The notes beneath the pieces were generated by a model. It worked only from the letters and a program-made list of their open reading frames with translations, was not told where the DNA came from and made no database searches. A stretch of DNA of 60,436 bases, taken from contig JAOUPR010000009.1 of the NCBI GenBank assembly GCA_029879725.1, forward strand, positions 1-60,436, given 5' to 3'. Positions 1-9,413 of this stretch are shown in pieces. The translations under genes and the position numbers were made by a program. This stretch comes from Gemmatimonadota bacterium (GTDB taxonomy: Bacteria > Gemmatimonadota > Gemmatimonadetes > Longimicrobiales > Gaopeijiaceae). Position 1 is the stretch's first letter; each line of letters begins with the position of its first letter.

Positions 1-3000
1 TGACCACCAGCATCGTCCAGGTCACCGACCTGGGAATCCACACCAAGACGGGTGTGGACGACCTGGCCGTGTGGGTGACGGGAGTGGGGGACGGCGTGTC
101 CCGTCCAGGCGTGACCGTCCGTCTGCACGATCGGTCCGGCGCGGTCCTCCACACGGCCACCACCGACGGCGACGGCATGGTTCACTTCCGGGACCGGGAT
201 GGAGCCTGCCGGGGCGACTGTTCCGCCGGGTACGTCTCGGCGGAACTCGGAGACGACCGGGCGGTGGCGTCCGTCTCGGCGCACGGAGACGAGTTGAGCC
301 CCTGGCGCTTCAGTCTCCGGAGCGCGTGGGGGTCGGGTCGTGACCCGGTGTCGGTGGCGGTATTCACCGAGCGGGGGATCTACCGTCCCGGAGAGCCGCT
401 CTACGCGAAGACCATCGTGCGCGAGGGAGCCCTCGGAGACCTGGCCGCGCCGGCCGCCGACTCCGTCCGCTGGCTCTTCTCGGACCGCGAGGGTGGGGTC
501 CTCCATCAGGAGGTGGCGGCCCTGAGCGAATTCGGGACCGCCGACGTGGAACTGGAGCTGTCCGCGGACATGCCGCTCGGGACCTATCGGGTCCAGACGC
601 AGCTGTTCCGCAAGAATGCGTGGCAGGGGTACGGTTTCGCCACGTATCGTGTGGCGGAGTACCGTCCGCCGGAGTTCCTGGTGGACGTGCTCACCGACGA
701 CGAGCCGCGTATGAGCGAGGAGTCCGTGGACGCCACCGTGGTGGGCCGTTACCTGTTCGGCGCCCCCATGGCCGGAGCGCCGGTGGTCTGGCAGGTGCGC
801 CAGGACCCGGTGTCGCCGTGGAACCTGCGCATACCCGGGCTGGAGGGGTGGTCGGTGGGCGTGGCCACGCGTTGGTGGGACGGCGAGGCCGGACCGGACG
901 CCAGGATGCTCCGGACCACCACCGACACGCTGGGTCCCGACGGGAGGGGAAGCCTGCGGGTCACGGCGCCGCCGGCGTCTTCCGGGATGCCGTATCGCCT
1001 GGGGATCACCGGAACGGTCTCGGACCTCAATCGGCAGACGGCGTCGGGCGGCGCTTCCGTGCTCGTGCACCCGGCGTCTTTCTACGTTGGCGCCCGCACC
1101 GGAGGCAATCGGTGGTTCTGGGAAGCGGGACAACCGGTGAACGTCCAGGTGGTCACCACCGCGCCGACGGGTGAGCGCGTGCCCGGCGTGCAGGTGACGG
1201 GCAACCTGGTCCGGAGGGAGTGGCATCGGGTACGGCGGACTCGCGACGGCGTGTCGTCCACGGTGGGGTCGTGGGTGCAGGACACGGTGGCCACGTGCCA
1301 GGTCCGCACGGCCGCCGAGCCCACCTTGTGCACCGTGACTCCGCCGGCGGGTGGGTCGTACATCATGAGCCTGGAGGCGAGAGACGCGCGCGGGCGCGTG
1401 GCTCGCACCACCTTCTACCGGTGGGCGTCGGGGGCCGGATGGGTTCCCTGGTGGGATTCGGACCAACTCGAAATGGACGTGATCCTCGATCGCCAGCGGT
1501 ACGAGGTGGGCGACACGGCCACCGTGATGCTCGCCGCGCCCTTCACGGACGTGGAGGCGTGGGTGACTGTGGAACGGGAGCGGATCCTGGAGAGTCGCAG
1601 GGTGCGCATCACCGACGGCGCGACGACCTTCCGCCTTCCCATCGACGAGCGGTTCGCGCCCAATGCGTTCATTTCGGTCTTCCTGGTTCGGGGGCGGAGC
1701 GCGCCTCCTGGACCCCTCGACGATCCGGGCCGCCCCACGATCCGGGCGGGGTACGCCGAGATGCGGGTGGAACCGGAGGTGAAGCGCCTGAAGGTGGACG
1801 TCTCCCTCGACCAGGAAGAGTACCGTCCCGGAGACGAGGCCGAGATCACCTCCCGGGTCCGCGATTCCGGAGGACGGGGCCGGCGCGCCGAAGTCACGCT
1901 CTGGGCGGTGGACGAAGGCGTGCTCTCCCTCACGGACTTCAAGACGCCGGATCCGGTGGGATTGCTCTATCCGTCACGGGGGCTGGGCGTGAGGTTGGCC
2001 AGCAACATGTCTTCCGTGGCGGCGCAGATCCCTGAAGGGGAGAAGGGGGACCGGGATCCCGGCGGCGGCGGTGGCGCGGAGATTGCGGCCATTCTGCGAT
2101 CGCGCTTCAAGACCACGGCGTTCTTCCTGGGAAGCGTGACCACCGACGCTGCGGGGAATGCGGTGACGAGGGTGAAGCTTCCCGACAACCTCACCACCTT
2201 CCGTGTGATGGCCGTGGCGGTGACCTCGGGCGACCGGTACGGGTCGGGCGAGTCCGACCTGCTGGTGACCCGGCCGCTCCTGGCCCGCCCGGCCCTCCCG
2301 CGCTTCGTGCGTCCCGGCGACCGCTTCTCGGCGGGGGTGGTGGTCAATTCACGGCTCCCCGGTGCGGCCGACATCCGTACCGACGTGGAGACCCGCGGGA
2401 TCACCGTCACCGAGGGGAACTCACGTCGAGGGTCCATCGAACCGCTTGGAGGCAGGGACGTCCGCTTCGGGTTCGAGGCGACGGAGGGAGACAGCGCCCA
2501 CTTCACCTTCAGTGTACGCGGGGGTGGGGAGGCGGACGCGGTGCGCGTGGGGATCCCGGTGCGGCCCCGGTCCCACCCCATCGTGCACACGACGTCGGGA
2601 GTGCTTCGCGATTCGGCTTCGGCGGTGCTGGCGCTCCCCGACGACACGGATCCCGACGGCGTCGACCTCGAGGTGAGTTTCGGGAATTCTCCCCTGGGGT
2701 ACGTCGCCGGGGTGAACCAGCGTCTGAGCGTCTATCCGTACTACTGCTCGGAGCAGGTGAGCAGCGCGGCGCTCCCGCTCATCGCCCTCTTCAGGGCGGG
2801 CGACCGTGTGGCCGATGCCGTGCCCGCGGACGCGGAGGAGGAGATCCGGGAGGCGGTGGGGATCCTCACCGGCCGACAGAGGAACGACGGCGGGATCGGG
2901 TACTGGAACCAGGGGGATTGGACGTCGCCCACCCTCACCGCGTACGCCGGGCGCGTTCTCCTGGAGGCACGGGCCGCGGGGTTCGAGGTGCAGGATTCGG

Positions 3001-4256
3001 TGTTCGTGCGCATGGGAGACTACCTCCGCCGGTATCTGAGGGGAGAGTTCGAGGAATCCGCGGTCAGCCATCGCTGGAGCAGGTCCGAACAGCGGCTCGG
3101 GGAGCGCCTGGCGGCGGTGGACCTCCTGAGCCGCATGGGCCAGGCGGACCAGGGAACGGAGAACGCCCTGGTGGCCAACGTGGCCCAGATGCGCTGGGAG
3201 GACCAGGTGCTCCTGGTCCAGATCCTGGCACGGCGCGGAGACGTGATGCCCGCGCGGGTCCTCCTCGGCCGTCTCCTCCAGGGGGCCCGGGTGGAAGGGA
3301 GGTACCTCACCCTTCCCGACGACGACCGGGAAGAGGCGTGGTGGTACTACTTCCGGTCCCGGGCACGGCCGAGCGCGCGTCTCCTGGAGGCACTCCTGTC
3401 CGTCGATCGGGCGCATCCCATGCTCGGTCCGGCGGTGGAGCGGCTGGTGGCGGGATCACGGGGAGGGCACCGGCGGTGGTGGTCGAACACCTATGATCAG
3501 GGGCTCACCGTGCTGGCTCTGGTCGAGTTGGACGAGGCACTGGCCCGGGCGGAGCCGATTCCGGTGGACGTCCGGGTGGGCGATCAGGTGATCACGCTCA
3601 CGGCGTCGGACGCTCCCCGGGACACGGTGATCCACCTGCGGGACGTGTCGGACTTCATGACGGAGGGAGAGGTGCCGGTCACGCTGCGCTCGGAAGGCGA
3701 CGAGCGACCGGTCTTCTGGTATCTCACGCTTTCCGCACAACCCGCCGGGGAGCACCCCCAACCCGTCGATCAGGGATTCACCGTGGAGCGGTGGTTCGAG
3801 GATCCGGAGACGGGCGAGCCCGTCACGAGCGCCGTGGAGGGAGACCTGGTGCGGGTGAAGATCAAGGTGACCGCGCCCACGGACCGTGAGATGGTCGTGG
3901 TGGAGGACGGACTGCCCGCCGGGCTGGAGGTGGTGGACCTGAGCCTGCGGACGGTGAGTCCCAACGGGCCGGGGAGCTCCGGGCTGGAGTCCATGGTGCC
4001 AGCGGACCAGCGTACCCGGTTCGGACGGTGGGACTACGGCTGGTGGTCGCCGTGGGACCACAAGGAGTTCGAGGACGAGCGCGTGATCTACTCGGCCACG
4101 GTGCTCTGGAAGGGGACCTACACCATGGCGTACCTGGCACGCGCGACCACCGCGGGGAGCTATCTGTATCCACCCACCCACGCGGAGGAGATGTACAACC
4201 CCGGCGTCAACGGACGGAGCGGAGGAGGGACGTTCACCGTGTCTCCCAAGGAGTGA
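1..4256 (+). CDS. Alpha-2-macroglobulin family protein (bacterial, PBP1C-associated), 5' truncated
   Basis: Large periplasmic protease-trapping protein of the bacterial alpha-2-macroglobulin (YfhM/ECAM) type. The frame is open to the left window edge: codons from position 3 read a conserved VQVTDLG stretch, so the GTG at 54 is internal and the N-terminus (signal peptide or lipobox) lies outside. Repeated MG-type beta domains fill the first half. A thioester motif C-S-E-Q has its Cys codon at 2745-2747, followed by the alpha-alpha barrel region (GGIGYW and similar) and a C-terminal receptor-binding-like domain. The thioester should covalently trap attacking proteases. It ends 2 nt before pbpC; this pairing is known from Escherichia coli (yfhM-pbpC) and suggests joint defence and repair of the envelope. 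Family call is secure; the targets are unknown. Confidence 0.93.
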   Translation, partial: TTSIVQVTDLGIHTKTGVDDLAVWVTGVGDGVSRPGVTVRLHDRSGAVLHTATTDGDGMVHFRDRDGACRGDCSAGYVSAELGDDRAVASVSAHGDELSPWRFSLRSAWGSGRDPVSVAVFTERGIYRPGEPLYAKTIVREGALGDLAAPAADSVRWLFSDREGGVLHQEVAALSEFGTADVELELSADMPLGTYRVQTQLFRKNAWQGYGFATYRVAEYRPPEFLVDVLTDDEPRMSEESVDATVVGRYLFGAPMAGAPVVWQVRQDPVSPWNLRIPGLEGWSVGVATRWWDGEAGPDARMLRTTTDTLGPDGRGSLRVTAPPASSGMPYRLGITGTVSDLNRQTASGGASVLVHPASFYVGARTGGNRWFWEAGQPVNVQVVTTAPTGERVPGVQVTGNLVRREWHRVRRTRDGVSSTVGSWVQDTVATCQVRTAAEPTLCTVTPPAGGSYIMSLEARDARGRVARTTFYRWASGAGWVPWWDSDQLEMDVILDRQRYEVGDTATVMLAAPFTDVEAWVTVERERILESRRVRITDGATTFRLPIDERFAPNAFISVFLVRGRSAPPGPLDDPGRPTIRAGYAEMRVEPEVKRLKVDVSLDQEEYRPGDEAEITSRVRDSGGRGRRAEVTLWAVDEGVLSLTDFKTPDPVGLLYPSRGLGVRLASNMSSVAAQIPEGEKGDRDPGGGGGAEIAAILRSRFKTTAFFLGSVTTDAAGNAVTRVKLPDNLTTFRVMAVAVTSGDRYGSGESDLLVTRPLLARPALPRFVRPGDRFSAGVVVNSRLPGAADIRTDVETRGITVTEGNSRRGSIEPLGGRDVRFGFEATEGDSAHFTFSVRGGGEADAVRVGIPVRPRSHPIVHTTSGVLRDSASAVLALPDDTDPDGVDLEVSFGNSPLGYVAGVNQRLSVYPYYCSEQVSSAALPLIALFRAGDRVADAVPADAEEEIREAVGILTGRQRNDGGIGYWNQGDWTSPTLTAYAGRVLLEARAAGFEVQDSVFVRMGDYLRRYLRGEFEESAVSHRWSRSEQRLGERLAAVDLLSRMGQADQGTENALVANVAQMRWEDQVLLVQILARRGDVMPARVLLGRLLQGARVEGRYLTLPDDDREEAWWYYFRSRARPSARLLEALLSVDRAHPMLGPAVERLVAGSRGGHRRWWSNTYDQGLTVLALVELDEALARAEPIPVDVRVGDQVITLTASDAPRDTVIHLRDVSDFMTEGEVPVTLRSEGDERPVFWYLTLSAQPAGEHPQPVDQGFTVERWFEDPETGEPVTSAVEGDLVRVKIKVTAPTDREMVVVEDGLPAGLEVVDLSLRTVSPNGPGSSGLESMVPADQRTRFGRWDYGWWSPWDHKEFEDERVIYSATVLWKGTYTMAYLARATTAGSYLYPPTHAEEMYNPGVNGRSGGGTFTVSPKE
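4248..4253 (+). promoter_or_regulatory. Ribosome binding site that fixes the pbpC start
   Basis: AAGGAG, lying in the last codons of the upstream gene, is 5 nt ahead of the GTG at 4259. It favours this GTG over the in-frame ATG at 4277 and indicates translational coupling to the alpha-2-macroglobulin gene. Confidence 0.6.
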
Positions 4257-4258
4257 GG

Positions 4259-6571
4259 GTGGAGCTTCTTCGCCGCATGAGGGAGTCGCCGCGGGCGCGG
4301 CGTCTCCTCCTGGCGTACGCGGCCGGCTCGGCCGGCCTGACGCTGTCGGCCGGGGGATGGCTCCTCCTTCCCCTTCCCACCGAGGTGGCGGAGGCGCCGC
4401 CGGTCACGGGAGTGGAGTTGGTGGATCGGAACGGGATGCCTCTCCGCTCGACGCGGGCGTCGGGGGGCGCGCGGGGTGGATGGGTGTCGTTGGACGATGT
4501 CGATCCCGAGCTCCTGCAGGCGTTTCTGGCCGTGGAGGACCGGCGCTTCTACCACCACCACGGAGTGGACCTCCTCTCCGTGGCACGTGCGGTGCGCGAC
4601 AATCTGGCCAGCGGTGGTGTGGTGTCCGGGGCCTCCACCATCACCATGCAGACGGCGCGGATCCTGCGCCCGACTCCCCGTACGTGGCCGGGAAAGATCC
4701 GCCAGGCGTTGTGGGCGATGCGCATCGAGTCGCACCGCGACAAGGACTGGATCCTGGAGCAGTACATCAATCGGGTCCCCCTGGGACAGGCCACGGTGGG
4801 CGTGGCCGCCGCGGCGGAGCTCTACTTCTCCGCGAACCCGGAACGGTTGAGCCTGGCGCAAGCGGCGCTGCTGGCCGGGCTCGCCCGCTCCCCGGCCCGG
4901 GACAATCCCATCACCTCGGCGACACGGGCCGCGTCGAGACGGGCCGTGGTCCTGGGGGAGATGCTCGACGTGGGGTACGCCGGCGCCGAGGACGTCGCGC
5001 TCGCGCTGGCGGAGCCCCCCGTGGGGCACCGGGAGGAGCCGCCCTTCCGGGCGCCCCATTTCACTTCCTGGGCGTTGGCCCGCGCGAAGGATGCGGATTC
5101 GGGGGCGGACCGGGTGCGCACGACGCTGGACCTGGACCTCCAGGAGGCGCTGGAGGCCGAGGTTCGCCACGCCGTGGACGTTCTCGGTGAGCGGAACGTG
5201 CGGCACGCCGCCGCGGTCGTGCTGGAGAACGGCACGGGAGCGATCCTGGCCTGGGTCGGATCCCCCGACTTCTGGGCGGACAGCACCGGCCAGGTGGACA
5301 TGGTGGTATCCCGCAGGCAGCCCGGGTCCACGCTCAAGCCGTTCCTGTACGGCCTGGCGTTCCAGCAGGGGTACACTCCGGCCACGGTGCTCCCCGACGT
5401 GCCCCGCGCGTACGCCACGCCCACCGGCCCGTACGAGCCGGACAACTACGACCGGAGGTTCCGGGGGCCGGTGCGTGCGAGAGTGGCCCTGGCCAGTTCG
5501 TTGAACGTGCCCGCCGTGGAGCTCGCCAGCCGGATCGGCCCCGGGGCGCTCCTGGGGGTGCTGCGGTCGGCGGGGTTCGAGTCCCTGGACCGGGACGCCA
5601 CCCACTATGGGCTGGGGCTGGCCCTGGGGAACGGAGAGGTCACCCTCCTGGAGCTCGCGAATGCCTACCGGGGGTTGGCCGCCGGGGGCGTGTGGCGGCC
5701 GGTCCGCTGGAGTGCCGCCGACGTGGCGCCACCGGAGGGTACCCGCTTCCTCCAGGCGGGTACGGCGGCCCTCCTCCTCGACATCCTCTCCGATCCCGTG
5801 GCGCGGATGCAGGGCTTCGGATCCAACTCGCCCCTGGACTTCCCCTTCCCGGCCGCGGCCAAGACCGGAACGTCACGGAACTTCACGGACAACTGGGCCG
5901 TGGCCACCACCGCCGACTTCACGGTGGCGGTGTGGGTGGGGAACTTCAGTGGAAGCCCCATGGAGGCCTCCAGCGGGATCACGGGAGCGGGGCCGCTCCT
6001 GAATCGCGCCGTGTACGAGACGGCCCGCCGATATCCTGCCGGCGACTTCGGCGATCCCGGCGTCGTGGGAGGGGAACGCGTGGCGGTGTGCGTTCTGTCC
6101 GGAATGCGGGCCGCGAACGGATGCGCGTCGGTGGTGGAGTGGTTCCTCCCCGGGACGGTTCCGCAGAGGGCCGACGACTGGGAGGTCGGGGGGCACGTGA
6201 CCCTTCCGGCGGAGTACGCCGAATGGGCCGCCGGGGTGTCGAACAAGGTGCGCCCCGGCGAGCCCGACGACGTCGGCGCCCTCCGCATCGCCGCGGGAGA
6301 ACCCGACGTTGGGGACGGTGCCGGCGCGGATTCCGGGTTCGTGATCCTCTCGCCCACCCAGGGGGACGTGTTCGAGGTGCCTCCCGGCGTGGACGCCCGC
6401 TACGCGACGGTCCCCCTGGTGGCCGCCGGCGGAGAGGGCGTAAGGTGGATGGTCGACGGACGCCCTCTGGCGGCGTCCAGGTGGGTGATCACTCCCGGGG
6501 TCCACAGCATCGTGGCCCAGTGGCCTTCGGGAATCCGGGATTCGGTGGAAGTGAGGGTGGTGACTCCATGA
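4259..6571 (+). CDS. pbpC: Penicillin-binding protein 1C (bifunctional transglycosylase/transpeptidase-like)
   Basis: Inner-membrane peptidoglycan synthase of 770 aa, the usual PBP1C length. An N-terminal membrane anchor (about residues 10-35) is followed by a GT51 transglycosylase domain with the EDRRFY motif near residue 93. The penicillin-binding domain has S357-T-L-K360, S414-L-N416 and K535-T-G-T. A C-terminal BiPBP_C-type beta domain covers roughly the last 90 residues (from FVILSP). All three active-site motifs are intact. GTG 4259 is chosen because of the AAGGAG 5 nt upstream; the frame stays open further upstream but has no such signal. It sits directly after the alpha-2-macroglobulin gene and overlaps the next gene by 4 nt, so the three are probably one transcript. 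Confidence 0.95.
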   Translation: MELLRRMRESPRARRLLLAYAAGSAGLTLSAGGWLLLPLPTEVAEAPPVTGVELVDRNGMPLRSTRASGGARGGWVSLDDVDPELLQAFLAVEDRRFYHHHGVDLLSVARAVRDNLASGGVVSGASTITMQTARILRPTPRTWPGKIRQALWAMRIESHRDKDWILEQYINRVPLGQATVGVAAAAELYFSANPERLSLAQAALLAGLARSPARDNPITSATRAASRRAVVLGEMLDVGYAGAEDVALALAEPPVGHREEPPFRAPHFTSWALARAKDADSGADRVRTTLDLDLQEALEAEVRHAVDVLGERNVRHAAAVVLENGTGAILAWVGSPDFWADSTGQVDMVVSRRQPGSTLKPFLYGLAFQQGYTPATVLPDVPRAYATPTGPYEPDNYDRRFRGPVRARVALASSLNVPAVELASRIGPGALLGVLRSAGFESLDRDATHYGLGLALGNGEVTLLELANAYRGLAAGGVWRPVRWSAADVAPPEGTRFLQAGTAALLLDILSDPVARMQGFGSNSPLDFPFPAAAKTGTSRNFTDNWAVATTADFTVAVWVGNFSGSPMEASSGITGAGPLLNRAVYETARRYPAGDFGDPGVVGGERVAVCVLSGMRAANGCASVVEWFLPGTVPQRADDWEVGGHVTLPAEYAEWAAGVSNKVRPGEPDDVGALRIAAGEPDVGDGAGADSGFVILSPTQGDVFEVPPGVDARYATVPLVAAGGEGVRWMVDGRPLAASRWVITPGVHSIVAQWPSGIRDSVEVRVVTP

Positions 6572-7710
6572 ACATCGATGTGATGGACAGGCGATCCTTC
6601 GTGGCGACCGTCGCCACGGCGGGGGTGGGTGCCCTGGTGGCTCCGTCGCGGGTGTGGGGGGGGGCGTCCACCCCCTATCCCTTCGTGGACGGTCTCTCCT
6701 TTCTTCCCGAAGACCTGTCCGACATCGGTCGGTCGGGGCTCTCCGCCTTCATCCTGGACGTGTCCGCCGTCGAGCGGGTGGAAACCGACGACGGTTCCAT
6801 CCGCTACTACCGGTCCTTCGACGCCAGCGTGCAAGCTCTGGTGGCGACGCGACGCGCCCTCCTGAGGGACGAGATCCCCGGGGCTTTCCTCGCCACCCGC
6901 GGATCGGACGTGGCGCGGGCGTGGCGGGACGGCTCCACCGCCGTCTTCCTGCAGTTCCAGGGAGCGCAGCCCCTGGAAGGGGAGCTGTGGCGGGTGGACG
7001 TGTTCCACGAGCTGGGTCTCCGGGTGATGCAACTCACCCACCACAACGCCAATCCGTTCGCGGGTGGCGCGCTGGACGCGGCGCCCACCGGACTCACGGA
7101 GGCGGGACACGACCTGGTGGCCCGGATGAACGAACTGGGGATGATTCCCGACATCTCCCACGCGTCGGATCAGACGGCCATGGACGTGACCGCGGCCAGC
7201 ACGCGTCCCGTGATCCTTTCCCATGGCGCGGCGCGGGCCTTCGTGCGCAACGCGCGCTGTGCGCCGGACGAGGTGATCCGGGCGGTGGCCGACACCGGGG
7301 GGGTGATGGGGATCTTCATGATGAGCTTCTGGCTCACGGAGGACCCCGTGCCCACGGTGGACCATCTGATCGCGCAGATCAGGCACGTGGCCAGGGTGGG
7401 GGGAATCGACGCGGTGGCCATCGCCAACGACTACCCCGTGTCGGGCCAGGCGGAGCTCATCGCGCTCGGGAACGACAACGAGGAGGGCGTGAAGGCCTAC
7501 CACGAGTGGTGGAGGTCGGTGGCGGCGGAGGGGGTCCTGGGGTTCGACGCGGAGCGGCTTCCCCGGCACGTGGTCATCCCCGAGTTGAATCAGGTGCGCC
7601 GCATGTTCGTCATCGACCGCGCGCTGAGCGGCGCGGGCTTCTCCCCCTCGGAGCGGGAGAAGATCATGGGCGGGAACTGGATCCGGGTGTTGGAGGAATC
7701 GTTGGGGTGA
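6568..7710 (+). CDS. Tat-exported membrane dipeptidase-like protein (peptidase M19 family), altered metal site
   Basis: A 380-aa M19 (renal-dipeptidase-like) protein. The N-terminus has a twin-arginine signal (DRRSFVAT followed by a short hydrophobic stretch), so folded export is likely. Two metal-ligand histidines of the family are visible, in DISHASD (H198) and SHGAARAF (H219). The N-terminal H-x-D motif is replaced by VDGLSF, and the bridging Glu of the usual EGG segment appears to be Gln131 (QFQGAQ). It may therefore bind one metal, use a different substrate, or be inactive. Its start overlaps the pbpC stop (ATGA), suggesting a role tied to envelope peptides such as D-amino-acid-containing dipeptides; that link is inference from position only. 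Confidence 0.85.
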   Translation: MNIDVMDRRSFVATVATAGVGALVAPSRVWGGASTPYPFVDGLSFLPEDLSDIGRSGLSAFILDVSAVERVETDDGSIRYYRSFDASVQALVATRRALLRDEIPGAFLATRGSDVARAWRDGSTAVFLQFQGAQPLEGELWRVDVFHELGLRVMQLTHHNANPFAGGALDAAPTGLTEAGHDLVARMNELGMIPDISHASDQTAMDVTAASTRPVILSHGAARAFVRNARCAPDEVIRAVADTGGVMGIFMMSFWLTEDPVPTVDHLIAQIRHVARVGGIDAVAIANDYPVSGQAELIALGNDNEEGVKAYHEWWRSVAAEGVLGFDAERLPRHVVIPELNQVRRMFVIDRALSGAGFSPSEREKIMGGNWIRVLEESLG

Positions 7711-7729
7711 CGCCCCGGGAAGGGCGTCA
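7708..7729. terminator. Hairpin containing the stop codons of two convergent genes
   Basis: A perfect inverted repeat, TGACGCCC - 6 nt - GGGCGTCA. The left arm begins with the TGA of the M19-like gene and the right arm ends with the complement of the TGA of the TPR gene. No T-tract follows on either strand, so this is a possible bidirectional terminator or mRNA 3'-end structure rather than a classical intrinsic terminator. Confidence 0.45.
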
Positions 7730-9322
7730 GTAGCGGGAAGACCGGATCCAGTGGTCGGCCCGCGCCCAGGCATCCTGAAACTCCCCGTCCACGACGTCGG
7801 CGTCCGCGTCCCTTCCCTGGGCTCGTAGCGCCTGCTCCAACCCGAAGAGGGACCACCCGTTGCGCGGATGGTCCTCCAGGGAGGCCCGGTACACCGCCTC
7901 GGCGTCGGCCGGCCGGCCCGCCTCGAGGAGCACCGCGCCCAGCCAGTGCCGGGCGGTGAAGTTGAGGGGCTCGGGCTCGTCGTACTGGAGCCCATCCTCC
8001 ACCTCCACCGCCTCTTCCAGCGCGGCGATGGCGCCCGGGAGGTCTCCTTCCACGAGGAGGATCTCACCGTTCAGGATCCCTCCCACCACGCCCATGAGCT
8101 GGTCCGCGCCGTGGTTGCGGAACTTCTCGTCCGACGCCGACGCGGCACGCACGCGCTCGAGGTACTCCCTGGCGGTGGCGACGTCGCCGGATCTCAGGTG
8201 GGCGTATCCCTTCCCGAAGTCCCATAATCCCCTGAAGATGGGGCCGGTCGGGGCCTCTTCCATCTCCAGGATCTCATCGAAACGTCCGAAGCGGAGCAGC
8301 GTGAGGACGTGGTAGAACTGGCCGTCGATCTGCAACCGCCCGTAGTCCTTTCCCGCCTGGGTCGCGACGCCTCCCTGGCCGTCGAAGGAGGCCGCGAAGA
8401 GGAGCATGTGGAGGTTGTGGGACGGATAGATCGCGAACCCCATCCCTTCCCGTGCCTTCAGGTCGGAGTGCCAGGCCGCGATGTTGGCGCGGACCGCGTC
8501 ACCCCACCGCCCGATGCGGTTGTAGGTATGGGACGGCATGTGCTGGATGTGGCTCGCGCCGGGGATGGACGATCCCAGGAAGGCCGCGCACGACTCGGCC
8601 TTCTCCGGCTGCACCGTGGGCTCGGTGGCGTGGACGTAGAGGTGGCAGGCGCCGGGGTGCCGGACGTCCAGGGCGAGGGTGTGCTCCAGGACCTCATGGA
8701 TGCGTCCGATCTCGGGGCGCTCGATGTCCCAGCGGCCCCGACGGGGCTGCAGGAGCATGAGCGCTTCGCCGTAGAGCGTGCCCACCTCCAGATCTCCGGG
8801 AAAGCGTCCGTACACCTCCCCCATCGCCCGCGCGTACGCCTCGTCCAGGTCGCGCCGCCTCGCCGGATCGTGGACGGGCTCGTATCGCACGGCCATGGCC
8901 TCGATCATCGCCCGTTCCACCTCGGAGGCTCCGTGGTCCGCGGCGACCGTCCGCGCCCGCTCGATGGCGTAGTGGGCCAGCGGTGCGTCGTCGGCACCCA
9001 TGGGTCCGTTGAGGTACGGACCCCACGCCCATGCTTCTCCGAACCAGCACATGGCACAGTGGGGATCGCGGTTGGATGCCTCGTGGAAGGAGCGGGCGGC
9101 TGATTCGGGGGCGAACGCGTAGAGGAGCTGCATCCCCTGGTCGAAGTACGCCTGGGCCCCGGCTACTCCGGATACGGGCCGGGTGAAGGGCCCCAAGGCC
9201 TCGGTGGTGAGGGGCATGGGGTCGGCGAACAACGCCGGATATTCCGGGGCGTCCTGTCCGGCCACGGCGGTGGGAAGGAGCGCGAGGGCGAGCGCGGCCG
9301 AGGTCGGGGAGGGTAGGCGCAT
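7727..9322 (-). CDS. Secreted TPR-repeat protein, His-rich
   Basis: Predicted 531-aa exported protein with a signal peptide (MRLPSPT, hydrophobic core, cleavage after AVAGQ). Helical TPR-like repeats run through most of the chain. Conserved-looking histidine clusters occur in the middle: CHLYVHATE, HIQHMPSH and SHNLHML. A CAMC pair lies near the N-terminus. The start ATG at 9322 has AAGGAG upstream; the frame is open further upstream without a comparable signal. The protein resembles a family of TPR lipoproteins or periplasmic proteins without assigned function. The His clusters could bind a metal, but there is no enzymatic motif I recognise. It is transcribed alone, convergent with the pbpC operon. 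Confidence 0.8.
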   Translation of the reverse strand: MRLPSPTSAALALALLPTAVAGQDAPEYPALFADPMPLTTEALGPFTRPVSGVAGAQAYFDQGMQLLYAFAPESAARSFHEASNRDPHCAMCWFGEAWAWGPYLNGPMGADDAPLAHYAIERARTVAADHGASEVERAMIEAMAVRYEPVHDPARRRDLDEAYARAMGEVYGRFPGDLEVGTLYGEALMLLQPRRGRWDIERPEIGRIHEVLEHTLALDVRHPGACHLYVHATEPTVQPEKAESCAAFLGSSIPGASHIQHMPSHTYNRIGRWGDAVRANIAAWHSDLKAREGMGFAIYPSHNLHMLLFAASFDGQGGVATQAGKDYGRLQIDGQFYHVLTLLRFGRFDEILEMEEAPTGPIFRGLWDFGKGYAHLRSGDVATAREYLERVRAASASDEKFRNHGADQLMGVVGGILNGEILLVEGDLPGAIAALEEAVEVEDGLQYDEPEPLNFTARHWLGAVLLEAGRPADAEAVYRASLEDHPRNGWSLFGLEQALRAQGRDADADVVDGEFQDAWARADHWIRSSRY

Positions 9323-9413
9323 GGTCCGGTACTCCTTACGTGGTGGGAATCCCGTCCAATATGATCGCGGATCCGTGGAGCCACAACGAGACGGCGACGG
9401 GGTCCGCGCGCGG

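Noticed and set aside
7727..9322. CAMC motif in the TPR protein as a heme c site
   Set aside because: The residue after the second Cys is Trp, not His, so it is not a CxxCH motif.
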